A stretch of 64,000 bases of DNA from Heliobacterium chlorum (GCF_014502795.1 NZ_JACVHF010000006.1:109884-173883); one strand, 5' to 3'; positions 1 to 14,178 are shown, counted from the first letter of the stretch. Notes: a model not told the origin generated them from the letters alone. Numbers and translations: made by a program.

Positions 1-333
<333 letters not shown>

Positions 334-424
334 TCAAATACAGTATACCCTGTCGAATACATGCAGCCAAGGGGAACTGGGAATGAAATTTTTGCGACAA
401 GCACAATTGGCGCGATGAGGTTGC

Positions 425-676
425 CTACAGCGCTTCTTGATACTTTTTTCGCGTAGCTTCCCCACCCCGGATATGCCGTTCTGCCTTGTTTTGTTCTAGG
501 ACGTTTTTGATTTCCTCGGCCAGTTCCGGATTGATGGACGGGAGGCGTTCGGTTACATCCTTGTGGATGGTGCTCTTGCTGACTCCAAAGACGGTTGCCG
601 TTTGGCGTACTGTAGAGGCGGTATCCAATATGTACTGAGATACCTCCATCACTCGTTTGCGGATGTATTCCTGCAT
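425..676 (-). CDS. spoIIID: Sporulation transcription factor SpoIIID
   Basis: Small DNA-binding protein that activates and represses mother-cell genes of the sigma-E regulon during sporulation. The 83-residue product is the expected size. It has a helix-turn-helix around residues 20-45 (TATVFGVSKSTIHKDVTERL) and the basic C-terminal tail needed for DNA binding (RGGEATRKKYQEAL). The ATG at 674-676 follows a strong GAGGGAGG site, and that site is the 3' arm of an inverted repeat (683-723). It lies between spoIID and mbl, as in other endospore formers, but no spoIIQ is present between spoIID and spoIIID. Confidence 0.95.
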   Translation of the reverse strand: MQEYIRKRVMEVSQYILDTASTVRQTATVFGVSKSTIHKDVTERLPSINPELAEEIKNVLEQNKAERHIRGGEATRKKYQEAL

Positions 677-682
677 GCCCGG

Positions 683-723
683 CCCTCCCTCACCTGAAGT
701 CAGTTAGATTATATGAGGGAGGG
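683..723 (-). promoter_or_regulatory. Inverted repeat burying the spoIIID ribosome binding site
   Basis: Bases 683-691 (CCCTCCCTC) and 715-723 (GAGGGAGGG) are a perfect 9-base inverted repeat with a 23-base loop. On the minus strand the 3' arm is the spoIIID Shine-Dalgarno sequence, six bases before the ATG. No T-run follows, so it does not look like a terminator. Folding of a transcript that starts upstream would hide the ribosome site; a transcript starting inside the loop would be free. Control of translation is inference. Confidence 0.5.
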
Positions 724-803
724 AGGAAAAAAGAACGACGAGGGGCGCCGAAGCTAGGCGGTAAAATCCGGTCATATTCGGGAATTGTTGCCGTATTCGA
801 AGG

Positions 804-1748
804 CTAATACATCTTTTTTAACTCTGTTTCCGGATAATAATGGGCAAGAATTTCTTCGTAGCTCTTCCCTTCTTCAGCCATGGTGATATCGCCGGTTTGA
901 CAAAGACCGACCGCATGCCCATATCCGCGGGTTTGGATGCGCAGTTGATTCTTTTCCCATTCCATCTGCAGATCTGTCGAGGCGAGTCCTAACAGAGAAC
1001 GGAATTTCGTTCCTTCCAGGTCTGTCTGACCGATCCGGATGGTCTTCACACGCCCGCCAGCCGTTTTATCGGCGACTTGCAGGGCTTTTGCCCGGTCTTT
1101 CGGGCTCATCGCCGCTAAGGTCGTCCCGAACTTGGCATCGAGTTCTTCCGCGGTAAAGCGGGCTTCCTTGACGACTGGTTTTTCCGGGCACGATACGCTC
1201 TGTAAATAGGGGATGTCCGCCCCCCAGACGTCGGCAGCCGACTCGGTGTGGCCGCCACAAGCGGCGTGGTAGGTCGCGTCAATGACCTGGCTGTGATAGA
1301 GCAGGAACTGCCCTTGCGTCGCTTTGACCGCTTGCTCGATCCGCCAGGTGTAGAGGGGAGTTTTCAGGCCCCACCGTTCTTGCCGCTCTTCCGGCGAGAG
1401 CCAGACTTGGCAGTGGACAGTAGTACAGATGGGATCTCCCTTTAGGGCGTGGTACCAGGCGTAGCCGCGAGCAGCTACGGCCATCGCTTTTAAGGCTTCC
1501 GGGGGATCGAGCGGGGACATTTCTCCGGAGAGCACGCCGACGAGGTATTCTTCCATGGGAATGTCCGAGATGTTTCCGTCTTTTTGCTGTAGCTGTATCT
1601 TCGGTCCTTCCGGTGGAGTTTTCCAGAAGAGAATTTGCGGATTCTTGAGGATGAGCAAGGGAATGCCCAAAACCAGCAGCAAAGCAGTCATGATGGTCCC
1701 GAGCAAGTAGAGTTTCCAAGGCTTCCACCGACTTCGTCTCGCGGGCAT
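804..1748 (-). CDS. spoIID: Stage II sporulation protein D (lytic transglycosylase)
   Basis: Membrane-anchored peptidoglycan hydrolase of the SpoIID-SpoIIP-SpoIIM engulfment machine. It cleaves glycan strands after SpoIIP removes the stem peptides. The product has 314 residues with an N-terminal basic stretch and one membrane segment (about 13-35). The SpoIID domain starts near residue 65; the motif GVLSGEMSPLDPPEALKAMA carries the likely catalytic Glu76. The cysteine pairs CTTVHC and ACGGHTE and the GYGHAVGLCQ motif near the C-terminus are typical of the family. The start is an ATG behind GGGGAGGG, which is itself in the stem of an inverted repeat (1752-1804). Downstream of murA as in Bacillus. 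Confidence 0.95.
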   Translation of the reverse strand: MPARRSRWKPWKLYLLGTIMTALLLVLGIPLLILKNPQILFWKTPPEGPKIQLQQKDGNISDIPMEEYLVGVLSGEMSPLDPPEALKAMAVAARGYAWYHALKGDPICTTVHCQVWLSPEERQERWGLKTPLYTWRIEQAVKATQGQFLLYHSQVIDATYHAACGGHTESAADVWGADIPYLQSVSCPEKPVVKEARFTAEELDAKFGTTLAAMSPKDRAKALQVADKTAGGRVKTIRIGQTDLEGTKFRSLLGLASTDLQMEWEKNQLRIQTRGYGHAVGLCQTGDITMAEEGKSYEEILAHYYPETELKKMY

Positions 1749-1751
1749 GAA

Positions 1752-1804
1752 AATCCCTCCCCGTCGTCGTCCATGCGCCTACATGTTTATGACGAGGAGG
1801 GATT
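1752..1804 (-). promoter_or_regulatory. Inverted repeat overlapping the spoIID ribosome binding site
   Basis: On the minus strand AATCCCTCC (1796-1804) pairs with GGAGGGATT (1752-1760), and the inner TCGTC/GACGA can extend the stem with a small bulge. The 3' arm contains the GGGGAGGG ribosome site of spoIID. Only four T residues follow, so it would be a poor terminator for murA. It resembles the hairpin before spoIIID. Confidence 0.45.
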
Positions 1805-1878
1805 CAAGATACCTAGCGACTGCCTCTTGCTCCTAAAATATAGCGGTGTCAACGCTAGCGGGGGAGTTCTCTTTGAGC

Positions 1879-3141
1879 TTAACAGCCCCCATTATACCGG
1901 TCGATTCGTGCACCTACTGCCCGCAGTTTTCCGACGATGTCGTCATACCCGCGATCTATATGGTGAACGCAGCTGATCTCTGTAGACATTTCCGCGGAAA
2001 GGGCCGCGATGACGAGGGCCGCGCCGGCTCGCAGATCTGTCGCTTTGACTGGGGCGCCGTAGAGTTTTGATACGCCTTGCACGACGGCGGTCCGGCTTTC
2101 GACCTTGATCTGGGCACCCATCCGTTTCAGTTCATCGACGTGCATAAAGCGGTTCTCGAAGACGGTCTCGGTGACGACACTGGTCCCTTCACTGACTGCC
2201 AGCAACGCCATCATCTGGGCTTGCATGTCTGTCGGAAAGCCGGGATAGGGGAGGGTCTTGATGTCCACCGCCCGGAGGGGTTGTTCCGCTTTGACACGCA
2301 GGCTTGTTTCCATTTCCTGAACGGTGACGCCCATCTCTTTCAGCTTGGCAATGACCGGTTTGACATGGTCGATGATGACATTGTCGACCATGAGGTCTCC
2401 GCCAGTGGCAGCGGCCGCGACCATATAGGAGCCGGCTTCGATGCGGTCGGGGATGGGTGTGTAACTTGCCCCATTCAGTTGTTTGACGCCTTCGATTTTG
2501 ATGACTCGTGTGCCGGCCCCTTTGATCTTAGCGCCGACGGCGTTCAGGTAGTTGGCGAGGTCGATGATTTCAGGCTCTTCGGCAGCGTTTTCGATCACCG
2601 TTTGCCCGTCGGCCAAAGCAGCAGCCATCATCAGGTTTTCCGTGGCCCCTACGGAAGGAAAGTCTAAGTATATCTGGGCCCCTTGTAACCGGCGGCACCG
2701 GGCTTCTACATGGCCGTGTTCCATTCGCACTTTGGCACCCATTGCCTCTAGGCCTTTGAGGTGCAGGTTGATCGGCCGCGTTCCGATGGCGCATCCACCG
2801 GGCAAGGAGATTTTCGCCCTACCGAGGCGGGCAAGCAACGGTCCCATGACCAAAAAGGAGGCACGCATGCGCCGGACAAATTCATAAGGCGCTTCATGGC
2901 TGATCAGTTTGCCGCAGCGAACGACGATGTTGTTCTCGACACGGGCCACTTCGCAGCCCATATGTTGGAGGACCGCGCAGGTCGTATCGACGTCGGCCAA
3001 CCGCGGCACATCGGCGATGATCGATTCGCCGTCAGCCAAGAGGGTGGCGATCAGAATCGGCAGTACGGCATTTTTGGCGTTGCCGACACGAATATTTCCG
3101 ACGAGGGGGATACCCCCGTTAACGACTATCTTTGTTTCCAT
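1879..3141 (-). CDS. murA: UDP-N-acetylglucosamine 1-carboxyvinyltransferase MurA
   Basis: Cytoplasmic enzyme that transfers enolpyruvate from phosphoenolpyruvate to UDP-GlcNAc, the first committed step of peptidoglycan precursor synthesis. The 420-residue length is normal. The EPSP-synthase-like double fold is recognisable; the nucleophile is Cys117 in GGCAIGTRP, the residue alkylated by fosfomycin, and Lys23 in NAKNAV matches the conserved active-site lysine. The ATG at 3139-3141 fits the family start ([10 protein letters not shown]), although the ribosome site is weak. It lies just upstream of spoIID, so it corresponds to murAA rather than the murAZ paralogue found near fba in bacilli. Confidence 0.97.
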   Translation of the reverse strand: METKIVVNGGIPLVGNIRVGNAKNAVLPILIATLLADGESIIADVPRLADVDTTCAVLQHMGCEVARVENNIVVRCGKLISHEAPYEFVRRMRASFLVMGPLLARLGRAKISLPGGCAIGTRPINLHLKGLEAMGAKVRMEHGHVEARCRRLQGAQIYLDFPSVGATENLMMAAALADGQTVIENAAEEPEIIDLANYLNAVGAKIKGAGTRVIKIEGVKQLNGASYTPIPDRIEAGSYMVAAAATGGDLMVDNVIIDHVKPVIAKLKEMGVTVQEMETSLRVKAEQPLRAVDIKTLPYPGFPTDMQAQMMALLAVSEGTSVVTETVFENRFMHVDELKRMGAQIKVESRTAVVQGVSKLYGAPVKATDLRAGAALVIAALSAEMSTEISCVHHIDRGYDDIVGKLRAVGARIDRYNGGC

Positions 3142-3327
3142 CTTATTGCTTCTGCCGTCTTCATGTAGTGGTTCTGGAAGCCGGCGGCTCCCCCCTTCTT
3201 CCGGGTTTTCCCATTTTCTGCTGGATATGTAGAAACTTATTAGGTTTTTAGTCCAACCTGAATATTTTTCGACAGGTTTATTGCCTTTCCTGCCTAAAAT
3301 AATTTTTCCGAAAACCTTTTTTCTATC

Positions 3328-4596
<1,269 letters not shown>

Positions 4597-4619
4597 TTAT
4601 GGGTAATGTTCGTTTGTTG

Positions 4620-6122
4620 TTACGCTATGCCCAACTTGAGCCGGATCTTACGGTTTACCCGTCGCAATAAGTTCCAACCGTTGGCCGATGTGCGAAAGAG
4701 GTTCATCGTTTCGGGCTTTTGCCGGAAGAAATCCTTTTCGAAAAGGGGTAAGATCGCCGAGGCGAATCTAAACTGGGTCAAGTAAATCATGTTTTTCCAG
4801 TAAGCCCGTTCTCGATCCTCTTGGGAACCCGTATGGGTCCACCAACTGAAGGACCGATACATCTCTTCGATCGGTTTGGATTGTTCTCGCTTTAGCTCTT
4901 CCCAAGTGAGCAATCCCTGGTTGATAGCCAGTTTTTCGATGTCTGTTCCAGGCAAGAAGCTGAGCCCGTGCAGGTTCAGGGTATAGGGTTTATAAAGTTT
5001 CCGACAGAGATGATATGTGTCCTCTAAATCTTTAACGGTTTCGAAAGGACTGTCTAGTATCAGGTCGTAGACCATTTCCGGTACCTTCGCCTCTGCGAGG
5101 ATCCGGCTCATCTCGATCAATTGTTCATCTGTCTCGATCCGATAATAGATGTCTTTTCGAATGCGTGCTGATCCGTGTTGAATACCGATGACGATTTGAT
5201 GCAACCCCGCATTGACGAGCAGTTCGATGATGTTTTGCTTAATTTTTAAGGGGTGGCCCCAGATATTAAAGGGAAGGTTGATTTCTTGCTTATACATATG
5301 GACGAATTCTTTGACCCATTCTTCGTCATCAGCAAAAATCTCATCCCAGAACCAGACCATGCGCATGTTTTTGACCTGGCTCCGTGCCCACTTGAGCTCT
5401 TCAATGGTATTTTCGACGGAACGCATGCGTACGAAGGTTCCTTTATTTTTATAGAGGCGCTTTAAGCTGAGGCAACTGCAGTAGGAGCAGACGTAAGGAC
5501 AGCCTCGGGATGCACTCATTTCATAAGAAATACTGCCAAGCAGGGGGTCACAGTCCCATAGCTTGCCGTGAGAGATATGCGTCATACCTTCCCCGCCCAT
5601 GTCGGGAAAGGGTAATTCGTCCAGCTCCTGCCGAAGCTGATTCATCTCATTGATGATGACTTGTCCATCTTTTTTGTAGCAGAGGTTAGGGACGTCCGTA
5701 ATGTCTCGTCGCCCTTCTAACGCTTCGACGAGATCGATGATGGCCTCGTCACATTCGCCACGCATGAGATAATCGCAGTGTTCCAACCCTTCCTTCGGAA
5801 ACAGCGTCGCGTAGACACCGCCCCAAAGCAGGGGAACCTGAGGAAAAGTTGATTTAATCCGCAAGGACATTTCCTGTGCTGCCGATAGGTAAAAAGAGGA
5901 CATCACACTAAGTCCAATCACGTCCGGATTCAATTCAGTGAGCTTATCGATCAACAGATGATATTCCTGTTCCGTGGGACTCGATGCATTAAGGCTGTTG
6001 AAATCTTTGAAGAAGATGAGATTTACCGAGTAGCCTTTGTTTTTTAAGGATGCCGATAGGCACCGTACGCCGAGTGCTTTTGCGTTGTATAGTCCGATGA
6101 GTACAACCTTGGTCGTTTTCAT
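4620..6122 (-). CDS. Radical SAM protein with N-terminal B12-binding-like domain
   Basis: Product of 500 residues. The first 130 residues look like the Rossmann-type cobalamin-binding domain found in BchE/MiaB-like class B radical SAM enzymes, but the DxHxxG motif for base-off cobalamin binding is not visible. The radical SAM core begins near residue 200, with the cluster motif CxxxCxxC at Cys208, Cys212 and Cys215 (SRGCPYVCSYCSC). Two GG-type strands (LLWGGVYATLFP; VIGIQHGS) fit the fold. The substrate is unknown; relatives methylate, cyclise or otherwise modify natural products, lipids or tetrapyrroles. It stands alone between a YwmB-like gene and a HEPN/MNT pair, in a stretch without counterpart in the conserved atp-murA region of bacilli, so it is probably acquired. 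Confidence 0.75.
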   Translation of the reverse strand: MKTTKVVLIGLYNAKALGVRCLSASLKNKGYSVNLIFFKDFNSLNASSPTEQEYHLLIDKLTELNPDVIGLSVMSSFYLSAAQEMSLRIKSTFPQVPLLWGGVYATLFPKEGLEHCDYLMRGECDEAIIDLVEALEGRRDITDVPNLCYKKDGQVIINEMNQLRQELDELPFPDMGGEGMTHISHGKLWDCDPLLGSISYEMSASRGCPYVCSYCSCLSLKRLYKNKGTFVRMRSVENTIEELKWARSQVKNMRMVWFWDEIFADDEEWVKEFVHMYKQEINLPFNIWGHPLKIKQNIIELLVNAGLHQIVIGIQHGSARIRKDIYYRIETDEQLIEMSRILAEAKVPEMVYDLILDSPFETVKDLEDTYHLCRKLYKPYTLNLHGLSFLPGTDIEKLAINQGLLTWEELKREQSKPIEEMYRSFSWWTHTGSQEDRERAYWKNMIYLTQFRFASAILPLFEKDFFRQKPETMNLFRTSANGWNLLRRVNRKIRLKLGIA

Positions 6123-6214
6123 GGTTTAACCCCGTCAGCTTGGTATTTACTGCTTATGTTGCGTAAGGTATCCAGTTATTATTCCTTCCATTGTTCGAAA
6201 TGAATTATTGGATT

Positions 6215-6265
6215 GTAAGGGTGCCTAGAAATTTAAAACACTAAAGGCCAACCCTTACTTTTTTT
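6215..6265 (+). terminator. Plus-strand hairpin with T7 tail, no obvious gene attached
   Basis: GTAAGGGT (6215-6222) pairs with ACCCTTAC (6251-6258), with inner GCCT/AGGC pairing, and is followed by seven T. It is a good intrinsic terminator on the plus strand, yet both neighbouring genes are on the minus strand and no plus-strand gene precedes it. On the minus strand no T-run follows. Confidence 0.5.
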
Positions 6266-6302
6266 AGTAGTCTGACCTTCTTTTAAATTCTACGTTCTTT
6301 GA

Positions 6303-6722
6303 TTAACTATTCTTCTTACAATTTCTTAGTTCAATTATCTCTGTCGTGAGTTCGTAAATACTCTCGGCTATCCCTATGGCTTTAAACGCATTTTCTTTAG
6401 TTGCCTCCGGCCAATCGCCAAAATATCTGCCTGCGGTCACCCAAGTAGTTAGCCATTCTATGTCTATGTCCTCAAATTTAGCTCTTGAATCTTTCGGAAG
6501 TAAATCTACCAATTCATCGAGTTTATGACTTCTTCGTATAGGAGTTTCGAATAATGTCATAAGCGCTTTTAAGGATTTTTCGCCACTTTGTTGCGCTAGA
6601 AAACAAGCAGTTCTTGGTGGTAAGTCCTCACGACTACTGAGATGTTGAGCCGTTATTAAATCTTCTTTTGCGTACTGAAGCCAGCGTAAAACATCATGTG
6701 AGGGATCAAACGGCACGTTCAT
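6303..6722 (-). CDS. HEPN domain protein, partner of MNT nucleotidyltransferase
   Basis: A 139-residue, mostly helical protein. HEPN proteins of this type are candidate ribonuclease toxins or partners controlled by a small nucleotidyltransferase. The family pattern is visible: LLRWLQ-like start (DVLRWLQYAKEDLITAQHL), the central helix FLAQQSGEKSLKALM, then RRSHKLDELVDLLP, whose Arg/His belong to the region of the HEPN RX4-6H motif, and a C-terminal helix. It overlaps the 3' end of the upstream MNT gene by 17 bases, so the two are translated together. The pair is AT-richer than the flanking genes, suggesting transfer. Toxin activity is inferred from the family, not shown. Confidence 0.8.
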   Translation of the reverse strand: MNVPFDPSHDVLRWLQYAKEDLITAQHLSSREDLPPRTACFLAQQSGEKSLKALMTLFETPIRRSHKLDELVDLLPKDSRAKFEDIDIEWLTTWVTAGRYFGDWPEATKENAFKAIGIAESIYELTTEIIELRNCKKNS

Positions 6723-7032
6723 ACATCACCAGTCCTTCCGTGAGTGCAGAAACGTATATATATCCGTTCATATTGCCAAACTTATCGATTGTCTCTGGAT
6801 TTGCCACTATGATATCTTTAGGGACTCGAAAATCCCTTAGTTCTCTTCGAATCTCGGCCATGACTTCGAGGTAATCAGCCTTTTCGCACTCCATGATGAT
6901 GAGGATGTCGATATCGCTGTCAGGTCGGGCTTCTCCTCTTGCCCATGAACCAAAAATGATCACTTTTATGGGTTGAAAGCGGTTCACTATACGGTCGACC
7001 ATCTCTTTTACAATTTCTGAAGATATCTGCAT
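6706..7032 (-). CDS. Minimal nucleotidyltransferase (MNT) domain protein
   Basis: A 108-residue member of the DNA polymerase beta-like nucleotidyltransferase superfamily. The diagnostic GSX10DXD motif is complete (GSWARGEARPDSDIDI; Gly28-Ser29, Asp40 and Asp42). In HEPN/MNT modules the MNT protein acts as antitoxin; in studied cases it adds AMP groups to the HEPN partner. It is the first gene of a two-gene unit with the HEPN gene. ATG at 7030-7032 is preferred because AAGGTGG lies eight bases upstream; an in-frame GTG four codons earlier has no good site. It lies between atpC and a radical SAM gene, in an AT-richer stretch. Confidence 0.85.
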   Translation of the reverse strand: MQISSEIVKEMVDRIVNRFQPIKVIIFGSWARGEARPDSDIDILIIMECEKADYLEVMAEIRRELRDFRVPKDIIVANPETIDKFGNMNGYIYVSALTEGLVMYERAV

Positions 7033-7104
7033 ACCTTCGTCCACCTTATTAGACTTATTTTCTATATTTTACCACATAGGCCGTTTAATTTGCACCATTT
7101 AAAG

Positions 7105-7147
7105 AAAAAACGCCAACTCTTCCATTTCGGAAGGTTGGCGTTTTTTA
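7105..7147 (-). terminator. Terminator of the ATP synthase operon
   Basis: CGCCAAC and GTTGGCG arms, extended by CTTCC/GGAAG, enclose a short loop (7111-7140) and are flanked by an A-run and a T-run. It lies just after atpC. The symmetrical A and T runs would also stop transcription in the other direction. Confidence 0.85.
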
Positions 7148-7169
7148 ATCCCTAGGGATCATTCTATTA

Positions 7170-7589
7170 CTATTGGTTATGTTTTGCAGCCTCTAAGCGC
7201 AGTAACGCCCGTTTCAGTGCCATTTCGGCCCGGTCGATATCTACTTCAGAGTTGCCGGTCTGCGCTTTTTCAATGCGCTGTTCCGCCCGGCGGCGAGCTG
7301 CTTCCGCCCGGGAGAGGTCGATCTCCTGGACTTTCTCGGCCGCGGTCGCCAGGACGGTGACCTTGTTGTTGGCGACTTCCAAAAAACCGCCGGTGATGGT
7401 CAGTTTTTTGTTTTCACCGTGTTTGCCGTACTCCAAGAGGCCAATGTTCAAGGCGGTCAGCATGGGAGCATGGTCGGCCAGTATACCAAGGCTTCCCTCG
7501 GTACCGGGGGCGGAGGTGACCTCCACTTCCTCGTTGACGACCACCCGCTCGGGAGTAACCACCTCGAGGAGGTAGGTCTGGTTGGCCAT
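7170..7589 (-). CDS. atpC: ATP synthase F1 subunit epsilon
   Basis: Subunit of the central stalk that links gamma to the c-ring and can inhibit ATP hydrolysis. The 139-residue product has the N-terminal beta-sandwich (residues 1-86, including VTSAPGTEGSLGILADHAPM) and the C-terminal helical hairpin (from about 90, rich in Arg, Glu and Ala) that carries the inhibitory function. Last gene of the atp operon, 17 bases after atpD and followed by a strong terminator. Confidence 0.97.
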   Translation of the reverse strand: MANQTYLLEVVTPERVVVNEEVEVTSAPGTEGSLGILADHAPMLTALNIGLLEYGKHGENKKLTITGGFLEVANNKVTVLATAAEKVQEIDLSRAEAARRRAEQRIEKAQTGNSEVDIDRAEMALKRALLRLEAAKHNQ

Positions 7590-7606
7590 GACTGGTCACT
7601 CCCCTC

Positions 7607-9031
<1,425 letters not shown>

Positions 9032-9064
9032 TTACCTCCCCTGGTAGGAGTCACGATACATTGT

Positions 9065-9931
9065 TTAGCCAAGCGCCGCGGCACCGCCGACGACCTCGGA
9101 GATTTCCTTGGTGATGGCGGCCTGACGGGCCCGGTTGAAGGACAAGGTGAGCTTGTCGATCATTTCTTTGGCGTTGTCGGTGGCCGAACCCATGGCGGTC
9201 ATCCGGGCGCCTTGTTCGGACGCTTTCGATTCGAGCAGCGCCCGGTAGATTTGGTTCTCCACGTAGCGGGGAAGCAGTTCACTTAATACGGCTTCAGCGC
9301 TCGGTTCGAACTCATACAGAGGGCCTACGCCGTTTCCATCGTCGCCGGCTGCTTCACCGGACGGCGAGGGAATGGGCAGCAGTTGCATCTGGATCGGTTT
9401 TTGAGTCAACGCCGAGAAGAACTCGGTGAAGACCAGTTCGACCTTGTCGAATACGCCTTCTTGGTAGAGCGCCATAACCTTGCCGGCGATCTCTTTCGCC
9501 ATGGCATAGGTGATGTCTTCGCCCAAGCCGACATATTCGGCTTCGATCTTTTTGCCGGTCCGCCGGAAAAAGTCCCGGCCTTTCCGGCCGACACAGACCA
9601 GGGATACGTCGTTGCGGCCTTTCACATCCTGATGGACTTTCCGGATGATGTTGCCGTTGTAGCCGCCGCACAGTCCGCGGTCAGCGGTGACGATGACGTA
9701 GCCGGTATGTTTGACGTCCCGCGTCTCCAACAAGGGATGGTTTACATCCTGGACAGCGGCCACCAGTCGCGAGAGGACCCCCTGTACGCGCTTGGCATAG
9801 GGGCGGGCTTGGGTGACTTTCTCCTGAGCCCGGCGCAGTTTGGCCGCCGCCACCATTTTCATGGCTTTGGTGATCTGCTGGGTGCTTTTAATCGAACGAA
9901 TGCGGCGCTTAATATCGCGCATTCCAGCCAT
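9065..9931 (-). CDS. atpG: ATP synthase F1 subunit gamma
   Basis: Central rotor shaft of F1. The 288-residue product begins with the conserved helix [20 protein letters not shown] and ends with the matching C-terminal helix ([27 protein letters not shown]); together they form the coiled coil inside the alpha-beta hexamer. The central Rossmann-like part contains [11 protein letters not shown]. No chloroplast-type redox insert is seen. It lies between atpA and atpD. Confidence 0.97.
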   Translation of the reverse strand: MAGMRDIKRRIRSIKSTQQITKAMKMVAAAKLRRAQEKVTQARPYAKRVQGVLSRLVAAVQDVNHPLLETRDVKHTGYVIVTADRGLCGGYNGNIIRKVHQDVKGRNDVSLVCVGRKGRDFFRRTGKKIEAEYVGLGEDITYAMAKEIAGKVMALYQEGVFDKVELVFTEFFSALTQKPIQMQLLPIPSPSGEAAGDDGNGVGPLYEFEPSAEAVLSELLPRYVENQIYRALLESKASEQGARMTAMGSATDNAKEMIDKLTLSFNRARQAAITKEISEVVGGAAALG

Positions 9932-9985
9932 GTTATTTCACCTCGCTATCCTCTCGGAGTCTTTTCATTGCGTCAGACTTCGAGA

Positions 9986-11527
<1,542 letters not shown>

Positions 11528-11534
11528 TTACCAG

Positions 11535-12095
11535 TTATGGAAGCGACGGCAGAGGAATCTGCTGCAGGCTTTCTTTTAGGCTCCGGATTTTTCCGGCTAC
11601 AGAACCGTCAATGATCCGGTCGCCGAAGGCTACGACCAGTCCGCCGAGCAGGCTGGGGTCGACTTGACGATGGAGTACCACCTGTTTTCCGGTGGTGGTA
11701 CGGAGTTGTTCTTTGAGGCGTTCCACCTGTTCCTCCGACAGTTCGACGGCGCTGGTGACCCGCGCTTCGACGATGTTGCGGATTTGGTTAGCCAGGCGGA
11801 CGAATTCCTGGTAGAGTTCGATGAAATAGTTCTCCCGGCGCCGTTCAATAACGAGAAGGATGAAGGCCCGTACCGTCTCAGGGAATTGATCCGCTTTGAG
11901 TACGGCGTTGACGAGCTCCTTTTTCTCGGCCATGACGACGGAGGGATGATAGAGTACCCGGCGAAGGTCATCTTGGTTGTCCAACATGTTCACAAATCGG
12001 CCAAGGTACTGTTCCATTTCGTTCAGGCTGTTGGTCTCGATGCCGATCTCCAGCAGAGCCTGGGCGTAGCGGCGAGCGACAGCACCATTTAGCAT
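11535..12095 (-). CDS. atpH: ATP synthase F1 subunit delta
   Basis: Peripheral-stalk subunit that ties the b subunits to the top of F1. The 186-residue product has the N-terminal helical domain (RRYAQALLEIGIETNSLNEM) and the C-terminal motif LLGGLVVAFGDRIIDGSVAGK, both diagnostic for the delta/OSCP family. The start overlaps the end of atpF by seven bases, implying coupled translation. Confidence 0.96.
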   Translation of the reverse strand: MLNGAVARRYAQALLEIGIETNSLNEMEQYLGRFVNMLDNQDDLRRVLYHPSVVMAEKKELVNAVLKADQFPETVRAFILLVIERRRENYFIELYQEFVRLANQIRNIVEARVTSAVELSEEQVERLKEQLRTTTGKQVVLHRQVDPSLLGGLVVAFGDRIIDGSVAGKIRSLKESLQQIPLPSLP

Positions 12096-12586
12096 GGCAG
12101 TTTCCCCACTTCGCCGATGACTTCATCGACCAACTGACGCTGGGTGTTCTCATCCAGGTTCTTTTCAATGATCTTCTGCGCGGCAAGGACGGAGAGACCG
12201 ACCACATGGGCACGCAGCTCTTCGAGGGCTTTTTCTTTTTCCCGTTTGATGTCGGTAACGGCTTTTTCTTTCAGCCGCAGGGCGTCCGCTTGGGCCGCCG
12301 CAATGATTTCCTGGGCTTTTTCCTCGCCCACTTTGGTGGCGTTGACAATCAGTTCATGAGCTTCCTGACGGGCTTTTTGCAGTTCAGCTGCATATTCGGC
12401 CCGCAAATTGGAGGCTTCCTCAAGGTCGCTTTCCGCCCGCTTGATCGATTCGTCGATTTTGCGGCGGCGCTCGTCGAGCGCGCCCAACAAAGGTTTGAAG
12501 GCGACCTGTTTCAGCAGCGCAACCAACAGCAGGAAGCTGACCAGCATTGCCAGGAATGTCCCATTTAGGTTCAAAGCCTCAAGCAC
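12089..12586 (-). CDS. atpF: ATP synthase F0 subunit b
   Basis: Membrane-anchored stator stalk. The 165-residue product has one N-terminal membrane helix (about residues 8-28), then a conserved FKPLLGALDERRRKIDESI and a long charged coiled coil (residues 35-150). It follows atpE by 86 bases and overlaps atpH. A single b gene is present, so the stalk is a homodimer as expected for non-photosynthetic-type F0 (inference). Confidence 0.95.
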   Translation of the reverse strand: MLEALNLNGTFLAMLVSFLLLVALLKQVAFKPLLGALDERRRKIDESIKRAESDLEEASNLRAEYAAELQKARQEAHELIVNATKVGEEKAQEIIAAAQADALRLKEKAVTDIKREKEKALEELRAHVVGLSVLAAQKIIEKNLDENTQRQLVDEVIGEVGKLPC

Positions 12587-12672
12587 CGCTGAACCTCCTT
12601 ATCGGAGAAAACGCTTCGCTGTTTTCTAAGTTTTTGATTTTAGGATGACCGATGTAAAAAGGGCTGAGTGAA

Positions 12673-13712
<1,040 letters not shown>

Positions 13713-13733
13713 AAACTTTCTGATTCACCCCTT

Positions 13734-14126
13734 TCATTTAGTCTTTTCCCACGATGATGTGGATCTTTGTGCCTCCACCATCCCAAACATCAGCGAGATC
13801 GCCGGTGTCAGGAGGAGGCCGAAACCGGTAGCCATGAGATCGAAGACGCCGGGGGTTTTGTAGGCGATGAGCAATGCCAGTACGCTCAAGCTCAGGCGAG
13901 CGAATGAGCTGAACTGGATGTTGCGCACAGCCTGGTCGGGGTCTTGATCATCCATGCGGGCGAGCCGCATGTAGAGAAGCCGCGATGCTGCGATACCGGA
14001 TGCCCACCCGAGGGCTACGCCTGAAGGGAGGTCCGGCCTATCGACGAATGGGATGAGCGCCAGGCAAGCTCCCACCCCAAGGAGACCTGCGCGCCACAAC
14101 CGCGAAAGAAGCTGTTGCAATTCCAT
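13734..14126 (-). CDS. atpI: ATP synthase subunit I-like membrane protein
   Basis: Small membrane protein (130 residues, about four hydrophobic segments) of the AtpI family, which helps assemble the c-ring or stabilise the complex. Beginning MELQQLLSRLWRAG, it has membrane segments near 12-30, 38-55, 75-95 and 100-118. The ATG at 14124-14126 follows GGGAGTGG; the frame is open further upstream over the end of atpZ but has no better start. It lies directly upstream of atpB, as in many Firmicutes atp operons. Sequence conservation in this family is low, so position is a main argument. Confidence 0.8.
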   Translation of the reverse strand: MELQQLLSRLWRAGLLGVGACLALIPFVDRPDLPSGVALGWASGIAASRLLYMRLARMDDQDPDQAVRNIQFSSFARLSLSVLALLIAYKTPGVFDLMATGFGLLLTPAISLMFGMVEAQRSTSSWEKTK

Positions 14127-14178
14127 GGTTCTTTGTCCACTCCCGTTTCCCACCCTACCAGGCGTGTCACGGACGGCT

